Shown in pieces: positions 1-9,084 of a stretch of 64,000 bases of DNA. A program made the translations under genes and the position numbers. The stretch comes from Stenotrophomonas maltophilia (GTDB taxonomy: Bacteria; Pseudomonadota; Gammaproteobacteria; Xanthomonadales; Xanthomonadaceae), in the NCBI RefSeq assembly GCF_025642255.1, contig NZ_CP106759.1:1391501-1455500 (forward strand), in the 5' to 3' direction. The notes beneath the pieces are model-generated. The model did no database searches, was not told the DNA's origin, and saw nothing but the letters and a program-made list of their open reading frames with translations. Numbering within the stretch: the stretch's first letter is position 1; each line of letters starts with the position of its first letter.

Positions 1-423
1 GTTGCGGGTGGCCTGGATGCCAAGCTGGCCGCCCGGATGCTGCACCAGCCACACCCAGCCGGAGCCGAACAGGCCCAGCGCGGTGCGGTTGAACTCCTCG
101 CGCAGGCGCTGCACGTCGCCGAACTGGCGCTTGACCAGCTCGCCTAGCCGTCCCTGCGGCTCACCGCCGCCGCGCGGGCGCAGACACTGCCAGTAGAAGC
201 CGTGGTTCCAGGCCTGGGCCGCGGCGTCGAACAGCGCGCCCTGGGCATGGCGGACGATCTCCTCCAGCGGGGCCTCTTCCCATTCGGTGCCGCGGATCCC
301 GGCATTGACCGCATCGATGTAGGCACGGTGGTGTGCGCCGTGATGCAGTTCCACGGTCTGCGCGGAAAGATGAGGCTGCAGGGAGCCGGACAGGTAGGGC
401 AGGGCAGGCAGTTCGACGGGCAT
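1..423 (-). CDS. sodB: Superoxide dismutase [Fe/Mn type], C-terminus beyond window edge
   Basis: Partial gene: it begins at 423 on the minus strand and runs off base 1, leaving 141 residues. It should convert superoxide to oxygen and hydrogen peroxide in the cytoplasm. The N-terminus reads MPVELPALPYLSGSLQPHLS, followed by the alpha-hairpin His motif ELHHGAHHRAYI and the second metal His in AWNHGFYWQCL; FGSGWVWLV is the family core. FYW after the WNH motif leans to the iron type, but the deciding C-terminal residues are outside the window. An in-frame ATG at 465 would add 14 residues; 423 matches the usual family start. Divergent from the glutaredoxin gene. Confidence 0.9.
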   Translation of the reverse strand, partial: MPVELPALPYLSGSLQPHLSAQTVELHHGAHHRAYIDAVNAGIRGTEWEEAPLEEIVRHAQGALFDAAAQAWNHGFYWQCLRPRGGGEPQGRLGELVKRQFGDVQRLREEFNRTALGLFGSGWVWLVQHPGGQLGIQATRN

Positions 424-544
424 GGACAGGTTCGTGGCCAGAGGGGCGGCGGCAGCCGGTTCCATCCGCTTACAATGGCGGCTACCTTGGGCAGTCTAGC
501 CGACCATCGCGGTTGGTTTGTCCGGCGAAGCAAGGAGTGTGGTT

Positions 545-865
545 GTGGCGGTAATGCAGCAAATCCAGGCCGAGGTCGATCGTTACCCGCTCGTGCTGTT
601 CATGAAGGGCACCCCGCAATACCCGACGTGCGGCTTCTCCAGCCGCGCCGTACAGGCGCTGATGGCTGCCGGCGCCGTCTCCCTGCGCACCGTCAATGTG
701 CTGGAGGAGCCGGAAATCCGCGCGAACCTGCCGCGTTTCTCCAACCTGCCGACGTTTCCGCAGCTGTTCATCAACGGGGAGTTGATCGGCGGCTGCGACA
801 TCATCATGGAGCTGTTCGAATCCGGCGAGCTCAAGCGCATCGTCGAAGAGGCGACCCTGGGATGA
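545..865 (+). CDS. grxD: Monothiol glutaredoxin, Grx4 family
   Basis: A 106-residue monothiol glutaredoxin, expected to bind and hand over Fe-S clusters with glutathione. The active site CGFS sits in TPQYPTCGFSSRAVQAL, followed by the TFPQ turn (LPTFPQLFINGELIGG) and GGCDI, all family hallmarks. Start: AAGGAG at 532-537 lies 7 nt before GTG 545, which I prefer; ATG 554 gives an almost identical protein but with a 16-nt spacer. The stop overlaps the ATG of the next gene by 4 nt, so the two are translationally coupled. Confidence 0.92.
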   Translation: MAVMQQIQAEVDRYPLVLFMKGTPQYPTCGFSSRAVQALMAAGAVSLRTVNVLEEPEIRANLPRFSNLPTFPQLFINGELIGGCDIIMELFESGELKRIVEEATLG

Positions 866-1638
866 GTGCGCCGCCATCGACGTCACCGACCAACGGGGCG
901 CTCGATGGCCGCCCGTTGCAGGACCGCGTGGTGCTTGTGGCCGGTGCCGGTGGTGGCCTCGGAAGTGCCGCCGCAGTGGCCGCCGCCAGCGCAGGCGCGA
1001 CCGTGGTCCTGCTGGGGCGCAAGCCGCGCCGGCTGGACCGGGTCTACGCCCAGGTGCAGGCAGCCGGTCCCGAGCCCCTGCTGTATCCGCTGGATCTGGA
1101 AGGGGCCGGTCCCGATGACTACGCCGACCTCGCCCAGGCGCTGCAGACGGAGCTGGGGCGACTGGACGGGCTACTTGTCTGCGCCGCCCACTTTCCGGGC
1201 TTGACCCCGTTCGAACTGGCCGACCCGGCAAGTTTCGCCCGCGCCGTCCACGTCACCCTGACCGCACCCGCCTGGCTGGCGCAGGCCTGCCTGCCGCTGC
1301 TGCGCCAGCGCGAGGATGCGGCGCTGGTGTTCACGGTCGATGACCCGGAACGGGTGGGGCAGGCCTACTGGGGAGGCTATGGCGCCGCCCAGCATGGCCT
1401 GCGCGGCCTGATCGCCAGCCTGCATGATGAGCTGGGCCGCAGTCCGGTCCGGGTCAGCGGCCTGTACCCGGGGCCCCTGCGCACGGCCCTGCGCGCCCGC
1501 GCCTACTCGATCGACCAGGACCCGGCTGCGCAGGGGCCCGAGGCCGCCGCGGCCGCGGCCGTGACCCTGCTGTCCAGTGCCGGCTCGGCCTGGCGGGGGC
1601 AGATCCTGGACGCAGGCAGCGCTCGCCCGGCAGGGTAA
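862..1638 (+). CDS. Short-chain dehydrogenase/reductase-like protein with degenerate active site
   Basis: A 258-residue Rossmann-fold SDR, closest in flavour to the YciK group (the AYWGGYGAA stretch resembles that group's YW-GAYA region). The dinucleotide loop is present as AGAGGGLG (residues about 28-35). The catalytic tetrad is not: the YxxxK motif reads YGAAQ (Tyr173, Gln177 in place of Lys), and the usual serine region reads FTVDD instead of a Ser-rich loop. It may bind NAD(P)(H) without catalysing the normal reaction. Overlaps grxD by 4 nt (ATGA), which suggests one transcript. The substrate cannot be told. Confidence 0.85.
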   Translation: MSAPPSTSPTNGALDGRPLQDRVVLVAGAGGGLGSAAAVAAASAGATVVLLGRKPRRLDRVYAQVQAAGPEPLLYPLDLEGAGPDDYADLAQALQTELGRLDGLLVCAAHFPGLTPFELADPASFARAVHVTLTAPAWLAQACLPLLRQREDAALVFTVDDPERVGQAYWGGYGAAQHGLRGLIASLHDELGRSPVRVSGLYPGPLRTALRARAYSIDQDPAAQGPEAAAAAAVTLLSSAGSAWRGQILDAGSARPAG

Positions 1639-1870
1639 AGGGCGACGTAAGGCGGAATGAAGATCCCGTCATGATTGCGTTGCGATCCGGTGCCGTTTGT
1701 CGCACAACCGTCACATTGATGGCGTAGCGTGTTAATCTAGTGTTAACCGTTATGGCTGCCTTCAGCCAACACGGTCGGGAACCCCAGATCACTGTCCAGT
1801 CGGCCACCCGCAAGGCCGCTTGGATGCGTCTTTTTTCCGCCATCGCCAACTCGTATCGAGGCTACCCTAG

Positions 1871-4800
1871 ATGACCCACCCACTCCGGATGTCCAAGCTC
1901 ACCCTTGGTCTCGTGGCCGCACTTGCTGCCGCTCCCGCCTTCGCCCAGAGCACCTCTGCAGGTGTCGGCGGCCAGGTCGTGTCCGCCGCTGGCCAGCCTG
2001 TCGCCGGTGCTGAAGTCACCATCACCCACACCGAGTCGGGCACCGTTTCGCGCGCCACGACCGATGCGTCGGGTCGTTACAACGCGCGCGGCCTGCGCGT
2101 GGGTGGTCCGTACACCATCACCATCACCAAGCCGGGTGAAGGCACCAAGACCGAAGAGGGTGTCTACCTGAACCTGAACCAGGTCAACACCGTCAATGCC
2201 AACCTGACCGGCGACGTGGCGGCCACCAACCTGGACGCCGTGAATGTTGTCGCCACCGCGGGCGGCCTGGACATCTTCAGCGCCACCAAGATGGGTACCG
2301 GCTCGAACGTGACCCGCGAAACGATGGACGCGCTGCCGTCGGCCAACCGCAACATCCAGGACTACATCCGCCTGGACCCGCGCATCTCGCAGGTCAGCAA
2401 GGCTGACGGCGCGATCTCGGCTGGCGGTCAGAACACCCGTTACAACGCGATCCGTATCGACGGCATCAGTGCCTCCGATCCGTTCGGCCTGGGCTCCAAC
2501 AACCTGCCGACCGAGCGTCAGCCGGTGTCGATGGATGCCATCCAGGAAATCAACATCGATCTCGCGAACTACGACACCACCATCGCCGGTGGTACCGGTG
2601 CGGTGATCAATGCCGTGACCAAGTCGGGTACCAACGAGTTCCATGGCACTGTCTACGGTTCCTACCGCGACAAGGACATGGTCCGCGAGGAACTGCGTGG
2701 CGAGAAGTTCAACGGCTTCGAGGACGAGAAGACCTACGGCATGACCTTCGGCGGCCCGATCGTCAAGGACAAGCTGTTCTTCTTCAGCAACTACGAGAAG
2801 TACGAGCGTTCGGCCGCTGGCATCAGCCTGAGCGACACCCCGATCGGCAAGGGCACCATCACCCAGCAGCAGATCACCGACGTCCAGAATTTCCTGGGTG
2901 GACTCGGCTATGACCCGGGCAGCCTGACGGCACCGAACAGCAAGACCGAAATCGAAGAGTACGCGGTCAAGCTGGACTGGAACATCAATGAAAACCACCG
3001 TGCGGCCCTGCGCTACAACAAGATGGAGCAGAACGTCGTCCGCTTCCCGCAGGTCAGCACCAGTGCGATCTCGCTGAGCAACTTCTGGTACCAGCAGCCG
3101 ACCGAATACGAAACCTGGATGGGCGAACTGTTCAGCGACTGGTCCGAGAACTTCTCGACCGAGTTCAAGGTCTCGCACAAGGATTACTCGGCCAACCGCG
3201 TTCCGCTGGTCGACATGCCGCAGATCCGCATCCGTTCGGGTAACGACTCGCTGTACGTCGGTACCGAGCAGAACACGCACGTCAACATCGTGGAATCGAA
3301 GGAACTGAGCGCCTTCGGTGCCGGTACCTGGTACATCGGCGATCACACCGTCAAGTTCGGCTTCGATTACTCGAAGAACGACCTGATGAACTTCTACGGC
3401 CGCAACCTCAACGGCGTCTACGAGTTCAACAGCGTCGAGGACTTCCTGAACGGTCGCATCGCGCGCTACCAGCTGCGTGCCCCGCGCGCCGGCGGCAGCC
3501 GCAGTGATATCCCGGCAGACTTCACCCTGAAGAACACCGGTGTGTTCGTCCAGGATACCTGGGCCATCAACTACAACCTGAGCCTGATGTTCGGTGTCCG
3601 CGTCGACATGCCTGACTTCAGCAGCCAGCGCCTGTACAACCCGCGCATCGAGCAGCTGTACGGCTTCAACAACACCCAGCTGGTCGACAAGAACCTGGTG
3701 CAGCCGCGCGTCGGCTTCAACTACACCTTCGACAGCGAGCGCCCGACCCAGCTGCGTGGTGGCGTGGGCCTGTTCGGTGGCGCTGCCCCGAACGTGTGGC
3801 TGGCGGGTGCCTACCAGAACACCGGCCTGAACTACATCGAGTACGATGAGCGCAACCTGACCAGCGGCTTCACCCCGGACGGCAACAATCCGTACATTCC
3901 GGCTGGTGGCCCCGCAGCTGCGCGCCAGAACGTCGACATCATCGCCCCGGGCACCCGCCTGCCGTCGGTGTGGAAGGCCAACCTGGCGTTCGACCATGAG
4001 CTGCCGTGGTACGGCATCGTGGCGTCGGCCGAAGTGCTGATGACCAAGGTCAAGGACGGCATCTACTTCGACCGTCTCGACGTTTCGGCGCCGACCGCTT
4101 ACGGCCAGGACGGTCGTGCGATCTACTGGGATGCGAATGGCCGTAATCCGGCGAACAGCCGCATGTCGGGTGGCACCAACTTCGGCATGACCACCGGCAC
4201 CAACCGTGCCACCGACCGTGCCAACCGTCCGAGCGACATCGGCGACGTGCTGGTCATGCGCAACACCGACAAGGGTCGTGGTACCCAGGCCACCTTCTCG
4301 CTGGCCAAGCCGCTGACCGAGAACTGGGGCTGGTCGCTGGGTTACACCTATACCAAGTCCAAGGAAGTCAGTCCGCTGACCAGCTCGCAGAACACCTCGA
4401 ACTGGAACAACACGCTGATCTTCAATGCCAACGAAGACGTGGCCTACGACTCGCGTTACGCGATCAAGGACCGCGTCACCGGCACCCTGGAGTGGAAGCA
4501 CAACTTCTTCGGTGACAACGCCACCCGCGTCGGCCTGTTCTACGAAGGTCGTTCGGGCCGTCCGTACAGCTACATCTTCTACAACGATGCCAACGGCGAC
4601 GGTGCTACCACCAACGATCTGTTCTATGTGCCGAGCGGCCCGGGTGACGTGCTGTTCGGTACGGTGGTCGGCGGTCGCTTCGTGCAGAGCGCGCAGATGG
4701 AGCAGGACTTCTTCAACTGGCTGGCGCAGAATCCGGAGCTCGATGCCTACCGTGGCAGCGTGGTCCCGGCCAATTCGCACCGTGCCAAGTGGATCAACAC

Positions 4801-5104
4801 CTTCGACGTCCGCATCAGCCAGGAGTTCCCGGGCTTCGTGAAGAGCCACAAGGGTGAGATCGCGCTGGACATCATGAATGTCGGCAACCTGCTGAACAAG
4901 AAGTGGGGCCTGATCGACGACTACGGCTTCTACGCTACCCGTCGCGTCGCCAACTACGCGGGTATCGACCCGGCGACCGGCAAGTACGTGTACTCGTTCA
5001 CCGGTTCCACCGACAACCCCGCGATCCAGGAAAACAACAACGACAAGGGCAACACTGCCGTGTCGCGCTGGTCGATGCAGCTGACCCTGAAGTACAAGTT
5101 CTGA
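1871..5104 (+). CDS. Oar-like TonB-dependent outer membrane receptor
   Basis: A 1077-residue outer-membrane protein. Residues 1-25 form a signal peptide ending AAPAFA. Residues about 28-110 are a carboxypeptidase-regulatory-like beta-sandwich (GVGGQVVSAAGQPVAGAEV, then TDASGRY). A plug domain follows (NRNIQDYIRLDPR; VSMDAIQEINIDLANYDTTI, with AVTKSGTNEFHGTVYG), and the rest is a beta barrel ending in the outer-membrane signature LTLKYKF. Such receptors take up a ligand using TonB-ExbB-ExbD energy; the substrate is not evident. It is monocistronic, with 232 nt upstream and a strong terminator downstream. The RBS is weak (GAGG, 1858-1861). Confidence 0.93.
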   Translation: MTHPLRMSKLTLGLVAALAAAPAFAQSTSAGVGGQVVSAAGQPVAGAEVTITHTESGTVSRATTDASGRYNARGLRVGGPYTITITKPGEGTKTEEGVYLNLNQVNTVNANLTGDVAATNLDAVNVVATAGGLDIFSATKMGTGSNVTRETMDALPSANRNIQDYIRLDPRISQVSKADGAISAGGQNTRYNAIRIDGISASDPFGLGSNNLPTERQPVSMDAIQEINIDLANYDTTIAGGTGAVINAVTKSGTNEFHGTVYGSYRDKDMVREELRGEKFNGFEDEKTYGMTFGGPIVKDKLFFFSNYEKYERSAAGISLSDTPIGKGTITQQQITDVQNFLGGLGYDPGSLTAPNSKTEIEEYAVKLDWNINENHRAALRYNKMEQNVVRFPQVSTSAISLSNFWYQQPTEYETWMGELFSDWSENFSTEFKVSHKDYSANRVPLVDMPQIRIRSGNDSLYVGTEQNTHVNIVESKELSAFGAGTWYIGDHTVKFGFDYSKNDLMNFYGRNLNGVYEFNSVEDFLNGRIARYQLRAPRAGGSRSDIPADFTLKNTGVFVQDTWAINYNLSLMFGVRVDMPDFSSQRLYNPRIEQLYGFNNTQLVDKNLVQPRVGFNYTFDSERPTQLRGGVGLFGGAAPNVWLAGAYQNTGLNYIEYDERNLTSGFTPDGNNPYIPAGGPAAARQNVDIIAPGTRLPSVWKANLAFDHELPWYGIVASAEVLMTKVKDGIYFDRLDVSAPTAYGQDGRAIYWDANGRNPANSRMSGGTNFGMTTGTNRATDRANRPSDIGDVLVMRNTDKGRGTQATFSLAKPLTENWGWSLGYTYTKSKEVSPLTSSQNTSNWNNTLIFNANEDVAYDSRYAIKDRVTGTLEWKHNFFGDNATRVGLFYEGRSGRPYSYIFYNDANGDGATTNDLFYVPSGPGDVLFGTVVGGRFVQSAQMEQDFFNWLAQNPELDAYRGSVVPANSHRAKWINTFDVRISQEFPGFVKSHKGEIALDIMNVGNLLNKKWGLIDDYGFYATRRVANYAGIDPATGKYVYSFTGSTDNPAIQENNNDKGNTAVSRWSMQLTLKYKF

Positions 5105-5129
5105 TCCGTCGGAACATCACGCAGTAGAC

Positions 5130-5159
5130 GGAAACGGCCGGGGCAACCCGGCCGTTTCC
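5130..5159 (+). terminator. Terminator hairpin after the Oar-like receptor
   Basis: A perfect 13-bp stem (GGAAACGGCCGGG with CCCGGCCGTTTCC) closed by a GCAA tetraloop, 26 nt after the receptor stop codon. There is no long U-tract, so it may act as a transcript-stabilising 3' hairpin as much as a terminator. Confidence 0.7.
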
Positions 5160-5176
5160 CGTTCGGGCGAAAGTTC

Positions 5177-5205
5177 TTGCAGTGGTCACGACATCGGCGT
5201 AGCAT
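5177..5205 (+). promoter_or_regulatory. Sigma70-type promoter of a candidate small RNA
   Basis: TTGCAG (5177-5182), a 17-nt spacer and TAGCAT (5200-5205) form a good sigma70 match in the gap between the receptor gene and ppnN. Predicted start is near 5212. It may instead serve ppnN. Confidence 0.4.
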
Positions 5206-5211
5206 CCGGTT

Positions 5212-5306
5212 TCGTGCGCGGCGCCGATGCCGCAGCTGCGGTCCCGGAATGGCGAGCGCGGTCAGCACACATCCAACGGTCGGGATCCCCGGCCGTTTTG
5301 CTTTTT
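5212..5306 (+). ncRNA. Candidate intergenic small RNA (about 95 nt)
   Basis: The segment begins just after a sigma70-like promoter and ends with a near-palindromic hairpin (5275-5297, AACGGTCGGG...CCGGCCGTT) followed by TTTTGCTTTTT. It has no credible ORF. The hairpin ends about 45 nt before the ppnN start, so an attenuated ppnN leader is the main alternative. Prediction from sequence only. Confidence 0.35.
5275..5306 (+). terminator. Rho-independent terminator-like hairpin upstream of ppnN
   Basis: A near-palindromic stem centred on GGGATCCCC with arms AACGG and CCGTT is followed by an interrupted U-tract (TTTTGCTTTTT). It lies between two plus-strand genes, so it ends either a small RNA or a leader transcript. 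Confidence 0.55.
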
Positions 5307-5350
5307 AAGGGGGCGGCAGTACAGTCGGAAACCTTGAAGGAAGCGAAACG

Positions 5351-6745
5351 TTGGATATGACCACGAATGAAAAGGCAGCCCGTGCGCTGCCGGTGCAGGA
5401 CGCGCGGATCTACCCGCGCGGTGGGCTGGATGTGCTGTCGCGGGCAGAAGTGGCGCGCCTGCGCGACGCCTCCGGCGGCGGCATGCACGAGCTGCTGCGC
5501 CGCTGCGCGCTGGCCGTGCTGACCAGCGGCAGCGCATCGGATGATCCGCGCGCGGCGCGCGATCTCTATCCCGACTTCGACATCCAGGTCGCGCAGCAGG
5601 ATCGTGGCGTGCGCATCGACCTGGTCAATGCGCCGGCGATGGCCTTCGTCGATGGCGAAATCATCCGCGGCGTGGCCGAGCTGCTGTTTGCGGTGGTCCG
5701 CGACCTCGCCTACATGGCCATCGAAATGGGCCCGGCCTACGCGGCCGAACTGGAATCCTCCGAAGGCATCACCAACGCGGTGTTCGGCCTGCTGCGCAAC
5801 GCCCGCATCCTCAACCCCGGTGACCCGAACCTGGTGGTCTGCTGGGGCGGTCACTCGATCTCGCGCGATGAATACCTGTACACCAAGCAGGTAGGCTACG
5901 AGCTGGGCCTGCGCGGCCTGGACATCTGCACCGGTTGCGGACCGGGTGCGATGAAGGGCCCGATGAAGGGGGCCACGATCGCCCACGCCAAACAGCGCAA
6001 GACGGTGACCCGCTACATCGGCCTGACCGAGCCGGGCATCATCGCCGCGGAATCCCCCAACCCGATCGTCAACCACCTGGTGATCATGCCGGACATCGAG
6101 AAGCGCCTGGAGGCGTTCGTCCGCATCGGTCACGGCATCATCGTGTTTGCCGGTGGTGTCGGCACCGCCGAGGAGATCCTGTACCTGCTCGGTATCCTGC
6201 TGCGTGACGAGAACAAGGACCTGCCGTTCCCTCTGATCCTGACCGGCCCGACCGTGGCTGCGCCGTATTTCGAACAGATCGACCGCTTCATCCGGCTGAC
6301 CCTGGGCGATGCCGCCGCAGAGCGTTACGAGATCATCATCGGCGACCCGGTTGCCGTGGCCAGGAAGATGTCCGCCGGCATCAAGCGCGTGCGCGAGCAT
6401 CGCCTGGCGCAGAAGGATTCGTTCTTCTTCAACTGGTCCATCGAGATTCCGTGGGAGTACCAGCAGCCCTTCGTGCCGACGCATGAGGCCATGGCTGCAC
6501 TGGATCTGCACCATGGGCGTGCGCCGCATGCCCTTGCGGCGGACCTGCGTCGTGCCTTCTCCGGCATCGTTGCCGGCAATGTGAAGGAGGATGGCATGCG
6601 CCGCATCGAGCAGTTCGGGCCGTTCCAGATCCACGGTGACCCGGACATGATGCAGGCCCTGGATGCGCTGCTGCGCGCCTTCGTCGAGCAGCGCCGGATG
6701 AAGATCTCCGGCGAGTACCAGCCCTGTTACCAGGTGCTGGCCTGA
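5351..6745 (+). CDS. ppnN: Nucleotide 5'-monophosphate nucleosidase PpnN (YgdH family)
   Basis: A 464-residue LOG-family enzyme that should cleave the N-glycosidic bond of nucleoside monophosphates to free base and ribose 5-phosphate; the E. coli relative responds to (p)ppGpp. The lysine-decarboxylase-like core shows CTGCGPGAMKGPMKGA and FAGGVGTAEEILYLLG (the GG-GT--E phosphate and catalytic loop). Length is close to the E. coli protein. Start: AAGGA at 5337-5341 is 9 nt before TTG 5351, against 15 nt for ATG 5357 two codons later; both are plausible. Confidence 0.9.
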   Translation: MDMTTNEKAARALPVQDARIYPRGGLDVLSRAEVARLRDASGGGMHELLRRCALAVLTSGSASDDPRAARDLYPDFDIQVAQQDRGVRIDLVNAPAMAFVDGEIIRGVAELLFAVVRDLAYMAIEMGPAYAAELESSEGITNAVFGLLRNARILNPGDPNLVVCWGGHSISRDEYLYTKQVGYELGLRGLDICTGCGPGAMKGPMKGATIAHAKQRKTVTRYIGLTEPGIIAAESPNPIVNHLVIMPDIEKRLEAFVRIGHGIIVFAGGVGTAEEILYLLGILLRDENKDLPFPLILTGPTVAAPYFEQIDRFIRLTLGDAAAERYEIIIGDPVAVARKMSAGIKRVREHRLAQKDSFFFNWSIEIPWEYQQPFVPTHEAMAALDLHHGRAPHALAADLRRAFSGIVAGNVKEDGMRRIEQFGPFQIHGDPDMMQALDALLRAFVEQRRMKISGEYQPCYQVLA

Positions 6746-6907
6746 GACCGTACCGGCGCGATGGGGATCGCGCCGGCAGCGGTGGGGAAGGGCGGTTCGT
6801 CAAGCGTTTGACGCCCGTCGCCCCGGATTGACCGTTCATCCTGCCGCCGCTTGCTGGCGGCAGGGCGATGGCCCATGGTGGCGATCAATACGCTGGGGAG
6901 CGTCCAC

Positions 6908-7426
6908 ATGTCTTTGCGCCGGCAGAACGGCTTCACGCTGGTTGAGTTGATGATCACGGTGGTCGTGCTGGGCGTGCTGGCGACGATCGCGTTTCCGAGC
7001 TTCCAGAGCACCATCCGCTCCAACCGCATCGCCACCACCAGCAATGACCTCATCGCGTCGATGGCGCTGGCCCGCAGTGAAGCGGTCAAGAACCGCAGGG
7101 GTGGCGGCGTGTGTGCCTCTGCCGGAGGCACGTCCTGTGATGGCGACAGCTGGACCGATGGCTGGCTGGTCTGGGCCGACAGCAACGGCGACGGTGCGCT
7201 CAGTGCCGGCGAAACCGTCCTGCGCTACAGCCCCGGGCGTTCGGCGCTGGTCGCCGTCGGTACGCCCGACCTGTCGGTGAGTTTCGACCCGCGGGGCCGC
7301 AATCGCGCCAATGCCACGCTCGACCTGACGCTGCGCCCGGACAACTGTGGCAAGCAGCCGCTGCAGCGCACGCTGCGCCTGTCCCCGACCGGTCAGGTGC
7401 GTCTGTTGAAGGAGGACTGCAAGTGA
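6908..7426 (+). CDS. Type IV minor pseudopilin, GspH/FimT family (FimU-like)
   Basis: First gene of the minor pilin operon, 172 residues. The type III prepilin signal MSLRRQNG/FTLVELMITVV is cut after Gly8 by PilD, leaving Phe1 and Glu5, with a hydrophobic N-terminal helix behind. The C-terminal half is a GspH-type beta domain (WLVWADSNGDGALS). Minor pilins prime pilus assembly in the inner membrane. Start: ATG 6908 is preceded by GGGGAG (6895-6900); ATGs further upstream would bury the leader. Its stop overlaps pilV. Confidence 0.9.
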   Translation: MSLRRQNGFTLVELMITVVVLGVLATIAFPSFQSTIRSNRIATTSNDLIASMALARSEAVKNRRGGGVCASAGGTSCDGDSWTDGWLVWADSNGDGALSAGETVLRYSPGRSALVAVGTPDLSVSFDPRGRNRANATLDLTLRPDNCGKQPLQRTLRLSPTGQVRLLKEDCK

Positions 7427-7890
7427 GAACGCCGCGTTTCCGTTCCCCGCGCCAAGCGCAGGGCGGCTTCAGCCTGATCGAGGTATTGATCGCGATCCTG
7501 GTGCTGGGGGTCGGTTTGCTGGGTTTCGCACTGCTGCAGACGATGAACGTGCGCTTCGTGCAGAGCGCCAACTATCGCACCCAGGCGACCAACCTGACCT
7601 ACGAAATGCTTGATCAGCTGCGGATGAACCGCTCGATGGCTCCGTCCTATGTGGGCGACTACACCGCGACCACCGCGGCCAAGAACTGCCTGCCACCGGT
7701 CGGCAACGACATCGGCAAGGACGCGTTCACCCTGGACTGGACCTGCCGTCTCGGCAAGGCGCTGGGGGATGGGGCCACGGCCAAGGTCGCACGTGCCGGC
7801 ACCCAGTACACGGTCAGCGTGACGTGGGGTGACGAGCGCTGGAACGCTGACGCCAGCGATACCACCTTCAGTGCCGGGAGCCGCCTGTGA
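7423..7890 (+). CDS. pilV: Type IV pilus minor pilin PilV
   Basis: A 155-residue minor pilin. The prepilin motif is QGG/FSLIEVLIAILVLGVGLLG, the characteristic PilV form with VGLLG, followed by QSANYRTQATNLTYEMLDQL, where PilV proteins carry a helix before the globular domain. It starts with GTG 7423 behind AAGGAGG and overlaps the previous stop by 4 nt. It should work with PilW and PilX in a PilY1-containing tip/priming complex. Confidence 0.92.
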   Translation: MRTPRFRSPRQAQGGFSLIEVLIAILVLGVGLLGFALLQTMNVRFVQSANYRTQATNLTYEMLDQLRMNRSMAPSYVGDYTATTAAKNCLPPVGNDIGKDAFTLDWTCRLGKALGDGATAKVARAGTQYTVSVTWGDERWNADASDTTFSAGSRL

Positions 7891-9077
7891 TGCGCGCGCC
7901 TTCCCCGGCCCGGCGCATGGCCGGCCTGTCCATGGTCGAACTGATGATCGCGCTGACCATCGGCGTGATCGTCATGCTCGGTGTCGTCCAGGTGTTCGCG
8001 GCCTCGCGTGCTGCCTATCAGCTGTCCGATGGCCTGGCGCGCGTGCAGGAGAACAGTCGCTTCGCCATGGATACCCTGCAGCGCGAACTGCGCATGGCAG
8101 GTCATTTCGGCTGCGTCAACGATCAGGCCCGGCAGTCGCCGGATGGCGTCTCGCTGTTTACGACGTTCGCGGCCACGCCTCATCCGGCGCTGGACTTCCA
8201 GCGATCCATCCAGGGCTACGAGGCGACCGATACGGCGCCCGGCGATGCGGTGACGCTGCCGGCCACTCCGGCGACGGGCGGCACCGCCTACACACCCGCA
8301 TTGCCCGATGAATTCGCTGCGGCGCTGCCCAACCGCGTCAATGGCAGCGACATCGTCGCCCTGCGATACCTGATGCCGGACGGCGTGCCGGTCACGGCTT
8401 CCGGCGGTACCGTCGCGCAGCCGGTTTTCAGTTTCGACAAGGCGCGACTCGCCGTGCTGCAGAGTGGCGTTGCCGATTCCGGGCTGTACGGCGCTGCCGA
8501 CTGCGCCAGCGCCACCGTTTTCCAGGCGCGCAGCATCGACAAGGCAGGGGGCACGATCACCTTCGGCGATGCACCGAACAATGCGAGCAACTTCATCCGT
8601 CCGGTGACCGCAGGCCAGGCGATGCTGCATCGTGCGGAAAGCGCTGTGTACTACGTGGGCTACGACGCTGCCAGCGCACGTTCCTCACTGTACCGTGTGC
8701 GTTTCAACGCCACGCCCAACGGTGCGCTGGTCGCCGGCGCGCCGGAGGCCCTGGTGGAGGGTGTGGAGAACATGCAGCTGCTGTACGGCCAGGATCGTCG
8801 CCTGACCAGTGCCTACCCGACCGGCTTCATTGATCGCCAGGGTACCGCTGCCACCGTGCAGGCATCGGCCAATCCCAACATCAACGCCTGGCGGCGCGTG
8901 GGCGCCGTGCAGATGGGCCTGGTGATGGCCAGTCCCGATCCCTCGGCAGCCCCTCAGGCCGACCAGAATGCGGTACTGACCTCGATGGGCGTGACGTTCA
9001 CCGCGCCCGAGGACGGCCGCATGCGCGCCGTTTACCAGACCACCATCGCCCTCCGCAATCGCCTCTTCGGCAACTGA
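7890..9077 (+). CDS. pilW: Type IV pilus minor pilin PilW
   Basis: A 395-residue PilW-family protein. The prepilin motif is MAG/LSMVELMIALTIGVIVMLG with Glu at +5, then SRAAYQLSDGLARVQENSRF, a typical PilW helix; the rest is a large globular domain ending in a hydrophobic/aromatic tail. ATG 7890 shares its A with the pilV stop; GTG 7887 directly before is an alternative. GGGAG at 7876-7880 gives a 9-nt spacer to the ATG. Confidence 0.92.
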   Translation: MRAPSPARRMAGLSMVELMIALTIGVIVMLGVVQVFAASRAAYQLSDGLARVQENSRFAMDTLQRELRMAGHFGCVNDQARQSPDGVSLFTTFAATPHPALDFQRSIQGYEATDTAPGDAVTLPATPATGGTAYTPALPDEFAAALPNRVNGSDIVALRYLMPDGVPVTASGGTVAQPVFSFDKARLAVLQSGVADSGLYGAADCASATVFQARSIDKAGGTITFGDAPNNASNFIRPVTAGQAMLHRAESAVYYVGYDAASARSSLYRVRFNATPNGALVAGAPEALVEGVENMQLLYGQDRRLTSAYPTGFIDRQGTAATVQASANPNINAWRRVGAVQMGLVMASPDPSAAPQADQNAVLTSMGVTFTAPEDGRMRAVYQTTIALRNRLFGN

Positions 9078-9084
9078 GGCCACC

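Noticed and set aside
1862..4849. 995-codon open frame antisense to the Oar-like receptor
   Set aside because: A GC-rich shadow of the receptor gene. The sense strand has signal peptide, plug and barrel features, while the antisense product is a Val/Arg/His-rich sequence with no domain.
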